This document shows, one piece after another, positions 59,108-64,000 of a stretch of DNA of 64,000 nt. The stretch is taken from NCBI GenBank assembly GCA_016278505.1, contig JADQBQ010000004.1:25930-89929 (forward strand), given 5' to 3'. A program made the position numbers and the translations under genes. Source of the stretch: Clostridiales bacterium. Its GTDB lineage: Bacteria > Bacillota > Desulfotomaculia > Desulfotomaculales > VENG01. Position 1 is the first letter of the stretch; each line of letters begins with the position of its first letter. The notes beneath the pieces were generated by a model. That model worked only from the letters and a program-made list of their open reading frames with translations. It made no database searches and was not told the DNA's origin.

Positions 59108-60898
59108 ATGACATCGGAAAAAGAAAGACAGAAGGAATTATATGAATATATAACAACCGCTCACATGCTTTGTCTTATTATTTTCGTATTAGCAATAATT
59201 CTTAGTGGCTATGATGTATTGCCGCAAAAAAATTTTTATCCTTTTATTAATATAGACTTCTTTATTCTGCTATGCTCCATGGGAGCAGTAATTGTCTTAT
59301 TATACAATACCAGAATCAGCCAGCTACCCAAGAACCCAAAGTCCATTCACTGTATTGATATCGCCTACGTTGGTTTTCCATTATTAGTAGCTACCCTAAC
59401 TCTGTTTGTTACTGAAAAAAAGCTTCCCTATGCCCAAGCGATTCTTTTACTTCCCATATTCATTACAGCATCGGTTATGGGCAAACTCCCGGGCTTAATC
59501 ATGGCTACAATTTGCAGCATTCTTCTTGTTTTTAATGAAATGCTGATAACCCCGGGAATAAATATTTTACAGGCAACAGAGTCCGGATTAATCCTGATCA
59601 GCCTGATGTATGTGGTGGGTTGGTTCATAGGCGGTCTGGCAAACCTGGAAACAAGAAACCGTGAATACCTCACCGAAATTGCTAATACAGACATACTGAC
59701 AGGATTATATAACCACCGGTACTTTCAGGAAGTGTTAAAAAAATATTTTTCCAAAGGGATTACCGCGTATAATCGGCTATCATTAATCATTTTGGATATT
59801 GATTATTTTAAAAATTATAATGACACTTTTGGCCACCTGGCTGGGGATGAAGTGCTAAGAACCTTTGGCATCCTATTAAAAAAAGAGGTTAAAGACAGTG
59901 GTTTTGTAGCCCGCTACGGCGGAGAAGAATTCGTTGTCGTACTACCGGGTTACAACAGTCAGCAGGCATTGGAAAAGGCCGAAGACATTAAAGATAGAAT
60001 TGAACAGCAGCAGTTTTTCGGTGAAGAACACCAGCCCGGCGGTAAAATCACCATATCCTGCGGTATAGCAACCAGCCCGGATCATGCAGTAAAAGCACGG
60101 GGATTAATCAAACAGGCTGATAATGCCCTTTATAAGGCCAAGGGTCTCAACAAAAACAAAGTAGAATTGTACTTTTCAGTATTTGATGACCTTGAGCTGG
60201 ATGAGAACGAAAAAGACCTTCTGAATTCCATTCGGACGTTAATATCTGTAATTAACGCCAAGGACCGGTATACTTACGGGCATTCGGAAAGAGTCACCGA
60301 ATATTCTATCAAACTGGCCGAAAAAATTGGTGTTTCGGAACAAGAAATGCAGCTGCTAAGATATGCGGCTTTTTTACATGACATCGGGAAAATCGAGATA
60401 GACAGAGATACCCTGACTAAACCCGGCCGTCTCAACGAGCAAGAATGGGGTATCCTTAAGCAGCATCCGAGATGGGGTAGTGACATCGTTAAATCAGTGA
60501 CGTCATTAAGATCTACCGTACCAATTATACTTTACCACCATGAAAACTACGACGGGTCCGGCTATCCGGAAGGAATAAAAGAAGAAAGCATTCCCACTTT
60601 GGCTAGAATTATCAGAATTACTGACAGCTTTGATGCCATGACGTCAAACCGCACTTATAAAACAAATATGTCCCCCGATGAAGCTATAGCCGAGATAAAA
60701 CGGTGCTCGGGGAGCATGTATGACCCGGAACTGGCACGTAACTTTATAGAAATAGTACAGGCTAACACCTGTATAAAAAATTTACATACGAATAAACTAC
60801 CTGAACCTCAGGAATACTACTCCCGTAAATTAAGTAAAAAACCATGGGAGGAATATACTAATGCCCCAACAACAACAACTAGGACAAATAATGACTAA
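59108..60898 (+). CDS. multi-TM GGDEF-HD-GYP protein
   Basis: ARYGGEEFVVVLPG, LHDIGKIEIDRD, HHENYDGSGYPEG. Confidence 0.93.
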   Translation: MTSEKERQKELYEYITTAHMLCLIIFVLAIILSGYDVLPQKNFYPFINIDFFILLCSMGAVIVLLYNTRISQLPKNPKSIHCIDIAYVGFPLLVATLTLFVTEKKLPYAQAILLLPIFITASVMGKLPGLIMATICSILLVFNEMLITPGINILQATESGLILISLMYVVGWFIGGLANLETRNREYLTEIANTDILTGLYNHRYFQEVLKKYFSKGITAYNRLSLIILDIDYFKNYNDTFGHLAGDEVLRTFGILLKKEVKDSGFVARYGGEEFVVVLPGYNSQQALEKAEDIKDRIEQQQFFGEEHQPGGKITISCGIATSPDHAVKARGLIKQADNALYKAKGLNKNKVELYFSVFDDLELDENEKDLLNSIRTLISVINAKDRYTYGHSERVTEYSIKLAEKIGVSEQEMQLLRYAAFLHDIGKIEIDRDTLTKPGRLNEQEWGILKQHPRWGSDIVKSVTSLRSTVPIILYHHENYDGSGYPEGIKEESIPTLARIIRITDSFDAMTSNRTYKTNMSPDEAIAEIKRCSGSMYDPELARNFIEIVQANTCIKNLHTNKLPEPQEYYSRKLSKKPWEEYTNAPTTTTRTNND

Positions 60899-61301
60899 AA
60901 ATGTGGTATCAGTGAACCCAGAGCAGTCCGTCGCAGAAGCCGCACAAAAAATGAGCCAATATAATATAGGCTCGGTACCGGTAGTACAAAACGGACAAGT
61001 TGTAGGAATTTTAACGGACAGAGATGTCTCGCTGCGGGCAACATCCAAAGGGCTTGACCCTAATAATACTAAAGTAAATGCTGTAATGTCTCAAAATTTG
61101 GTGACTGGATCTTCACAAATGGATGTCCATGAAGCAGCAGGTCTGATGAAGCAAAAGCAAATCAGACGTCTTCCCGTAGTTGATAATAACCAACTTGCCG
61201 GTATGGTATCCATTGGTGACTTGGCCACCAAGAACGTTTACCAGAATGAAGCAGGAGAAGCATTATCAGGTATTTCTCAGCCTTCATCCCCACTACTATA
61301 G
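60861..61301 (+). CDS. tandem CBS domain protein
   Basis: IMTKNVVSVNPEQSVAEAAQKMSQYNIGSVPVV...VGILTDRDVS; second CBS with IRRLPVVDNNQLAGMVSIGDLA. Confidence 0.92.
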   Translation: MPQQQQLGQIMTKNVVSVNPEQSVAEAAQKMSQYNIGSVPVVQNGQVVGILTDRDVSLRATSKGLDPNNTKVNAVMSQNLVTGSSQMDVHEAAGLMKQKQIRRLPVVDNNQLAGMVSIGDLATKNVYQNEAGEALSGISQPSSPLL

Positions 61302-61319
61302 AGTTTAAAATAAGCAATT

Positions 61320-61353
61320 AACAAGGCCGGGTGATTTAAAGTCCGGCCTTGTT
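61320..61353 (+). terminator. intrinsic terminator after CBS gene
   Basis: aacaaggccgg...ccggccttgtt. Confidence 0.7.
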
Positions 61354-61375
61354 GTTGGTTTCTGTTTTACCCACT

Positions 61376-61504
61376 TCACTCACCTTTCATTCTCTCAGGA
61401 ACCTTATTCCTTTTATTTATTTGTGCTCTTTCCAACTCAGCTTTGAAAAAAGGCTCCTCCCAAAAATGTTTTAACCACCTGTGAAGTTTTGCAGTTAAAT
61501 CCAC
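61376..61504 (-). CDS. possible small protein (42 aa)
   Basis: GTG start after AGAGGTGG: MDLTAKLHRWLKHFWEEPFFKAELERAQINKRNKVPERMKGE*; not in ORF track. Confidence 0.35.
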   Translation of the reverse strand: MDLTAKLHRWLKHFWEEPFFKAELERAQINKRNKVPERMKGE

Positions 61505-61879
61505 TTTAACCACCTCTTTTTCATTATGTCCAAAAAACAAATCTTAGATTATTCAAAAAAGAATGATTTTTTATGAAACTATGTTAAGAAAAGCCTGAAG
61601 GATCTATTTGAACTATGTTTCATTATTTGAGATTTGATAGAGTGATTTGACAATTGCTCATAACTAATTGACTGGTTTACTATGGTAATAGTGTAATTAA
61701 CAGGTTTGCCTAGTGACAAAAGACACTATCATCGGCTACAGCGACAGGAGTGGAGTTTGTTAATTATTTTTTATGGGGGCAGGTGATCTATTAGAAGGAG
61801 TTAATAGTCCAGTAACATTAGCGATCAAAATTATTCTAACGCAAGAATTCCAACCTTTATTACAAAGGAGGTCGAAAGA

Positions 61880-63901
61880 ATGCCAAGGTTTAAAGATCCA
61901 AGCCTTACAAGCCGGCCATCGGGTAAGGCACCCAGGGTAGTTGATCCCAAAAATATAAAGCGGTCAATAGACCCCGCAGTTGTTGAGATGATTGACGTAG
62001 CCCAAGAACAAGGGGTTGTTACGGCGTTCGACCGCGTTTTAGCACAGCAGCCGCAATGTCAATTTGGCTATAAAGGTATTTGCTGTCGCTTCTGCATGAT
62101 GGGCCCATGCCGCATTAAAGCAGAGGAAGGCCCTGCCAGCAGGGGGATCTGTGGGGCCAACTCGTGGACCATAGTGGCCCGCAGTGTGGGCCTGATGATT
62201 CTGACCGGCTGTGCATCACATGCCCAGCACGGGAATCACATCACTCATACCATGCACATGATAGCCGAAGGGGATGCACCGGATTATGAAATAAAAGACG
62301 AGGACAAGTTAAGGCGGATTTGCCAAAAGGTTGGTATTGGCACAGACGGCAAAGATAAAATAACCCTGGCCAAAGAATTATCGGAGAAAGCAAGCGAGGA
62401 CTTCAGCCGCCTAAAGGGCGAAGGTGAAGCAACATGGATAGCTGATATGGTTACCAAGGATAGAAACAAGCTTTACCGGTCACATAATGTTATGCCTCAC
62501 GGTATCCATGCAACCATATCAGATCTTGTCACCCAAGCTCACGTAGGTATGGATAACGATCCGGTAAACTTGGTGTTTAGTGCCGTCCGGGTAGGTTTAG
62601 CTGACCTGGCCGGAAAGTGGGTTGCCACTGACCTGTCGGATATTATTTTCGGTACACCCGAACCGGTTGCAAGTGAAGCCAATATGGGCGTGCTGGATCC
62701 CAAAAAAGTTAACATCGTGTTACACGGCCATAACCCGCTGCTTAGCGAAATGGTGGTTGGGGCGGCACGGGAAATGGAAGAACAGGCCAAGGCCGCCGGC
62801 GCAAACGGCATCAACCTGGTAGGTATTTGTTGTACCGGTAACGAGGTATTAATGCGCCAGGGAATCCCTCTTGTTACCTCCTTCTCCTCACAAGAACTTG
62901 CCATCTGCACAGGTGCCGTTGATGCCATGGTAGTGGACGTACAGTGCATTATGCCTGGATTAAATACCATAGCTCAGTGTTTTGGCACCAGGCTGATTAC
63001 TACTTCTGATATTGTTAAAAACCCAGGCACCATCCATATAGACTATCAGGAATCCAAGGCTATGGAGAATGCTCAACAGGTTGTGGGACATGCCATTGAA
63101 GCCTACCAGGAACGCGGCACCCGTCCTGTACACATTCCCAATATTAAGAGTAAGACTGTGGCAGGCTGGAGCAATGAGGCCATTTTCGAGCTTTTTAAAA
63201 CCGTGAATCCGGATAACCCTGTAAGAGTCTTAAACGACGCTATTCTATCCGGAGAGCTTAAAGGGATCATTTTAATGGCCGGATGCAACAACTTAAAAAC
63301 TTTCCAGGATCAAGCTCACATAGAGATTACCAAGGAAATGCTCAAAAACGACGTATTTGTAGTCACTACCGGATGTAACGCACAAGCTTGTGCCAAAGCA
63401 GGTTTAATGGATCCGGCCAACGTTGATAAGTATTGTGGTGAAGGGCTGAAGAAATTCCTCAAGCGCATTGGTGAAAAAGCAAACCTTAGTACTGGCTTAC
63501 CACCGACATTCCATATTGGATCCTGCGTTGACAACTCCAGAGCGGCTGAGCTGCTCATGCTGATGGCAGAAGACCTTGGCGTAGATACTCCCAAGGTACC
63601 CTTCGTGGCATCGGCACCAGAGGCCATGAGCGGTAAGGCTACCAGTATCGGGACCTGGGCAGTGACCATCGGGATGCCCACCCACGTAGGTACCATGCCC
63701 CCAGTTGAAGGCTCAGATTTAATATACAGTATTTTAACCCAAGTTGCCGGAGACGTATTTGGCGGTTACTTCATTTTGGAACCGGATATTGAAACTGCCA
63801 GCCAGAAACTGCTCAACGCATTGGAATATAGGACTTGGAAGCTAGGGATTCACAAAAAGGTAGCTGACGATCAAGAAGCCACACTATGTCAAAACTGGTA
63901 A
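61880..63901 (+). CDS. cooS: anaerobic carbon monoxide dehydrogenase catalytic subunit
   Basis: CQFGYKGICCRFCMMGPCRI, RGICGANSWTIVARSVGLMILTGCASHAQHGNHI, VGICCTGNEVLMR, GCNAQACAKAGLM. Confidence 0.96.
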   Translation: MPRFKDPSLTSRPSGKAPRVVDPKNIKRSIDPAVVEMIDVAQEQGVVTAFDRVLAQQPQCQFGYKGICCRFCMMGPCRIKAEEGPASRGICGANSWTIVARSVGLMILTGCASHAQHGNHITHTMHMIAEGDAPDYEIKDEDKLRRICQKVGIGTDGKDKITLAKELSEKASEDFSRLKGEGEATWIADMVTKDRNKLYRSHNVMPHGIHATISDLVTQAHVGMDNDPVNLVFSAVRVGLADLAGKWVATDLSDIIFGTPEPVASEANMGVLDPKKVNIVLHGHNPLLSEMVVGAAREMEEQAKAAGANGINLVGICCTGNEVLMRQGIPLVTSFSSQELAICTGAVDAMVVDVQCIMPGLNTIAQCFGTRLITTSDIVKNPGTIHIDYQESKAMENAQQVVGHAIEAYQERGTRPVHIPNIKSKTVAGWSNEAIFELFKTVNPDNPVRVLNDAILSGELKGIILMAGCNNLKTFQDQAHIEITKEMLKNDVFVVTTGCNAQACAKAGLMDPANVDKYCGEGLKKFLKRIGEKANLSTGLPPTFHIGSCVDNSRAAELLMLMAEDLGVDTPKVPFVASAPEAMSGKATSIGTWAVTIGMPTHVGTMPPVEGSDLIYSILTQVAGDVFGGYFILEPDIETASQKLLNALEYRTWKLGIHKKVADDQEATLCQNW

Positions 63902-63928
63902 AAAATAAGGTCGAAGGGAGGAATGAAA

Positions 63929-64000
63929 ATGACCGAAACCTCTAATTTTGATCAACTATTCGAAGGCGCTATTGAGCCGGGTCAAGAGCCCAAGCCGCTC
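63929..64000 (+). CDS. acsB: start of CO-methylating acetyl-CoA synthase (truncated by window end)
   Basis: ATG after gggagg; MTETSNFDQLFEGAIEPGQEPKPL resembles AcsB N-termini. Confidence 0.75.
   Translation, partial: MTETSNFDQLFEGAIEPGQEPKPL

Overview
The window is a low-to-mid GC Firmicutes-type chromosome segment, probably from a Wood-Ljungdahl anaerobe because it ends in cooS and the start of acsB. The left flank (about 1-15,060) is ordinary: diguanylate cyclase, tRNA-Val, D-Ala-D-Ala carboxypeptidase, two DedA genes, an S41 protease, polA-mutM-ytaF-coaE-transglycosylase, and tRNA-Leu(GAG). The centre is a tRNA-Leu-integrated genomic island: a 54-bp exact copy of the tRNA 3' end at 15006-15059 recurs at 52629-52682, where the apparent native tRNA terminator lies. 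Two more tRNA 3'-end fragments at about 22062-22112 and 22151-22173 split the island into a recombinase-rich 7-kb element (two tyrosine and two serine recombinases) and a 30-kb defence-like element. The latter carries an AddAB-like helicase/nuclease pair, a WYL regulator, a VWA protein, a McrB-like AAA+ ATPase with a DUF2357/PD-(D/E)XK partner and a coiled-coil protein, a truncated UvrD-like helicase, and a compact operon of three divergent dynamin-like GTPases with coiled-coil partners next to a second WYL regulator. That multi-dynamin operon is my best candidate for a poorly described system. The right flank has TerD, two GGDEF/HD-GYP proteins, and an AgrB/AgrD-type peptide signalling cassette directly upstream of a GGDEF-HD-GYP gene. 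The AgrD-like 43-aa gene is missing from the supplied ORF track. All family calls come from motif recognition by eye; no searches were run.
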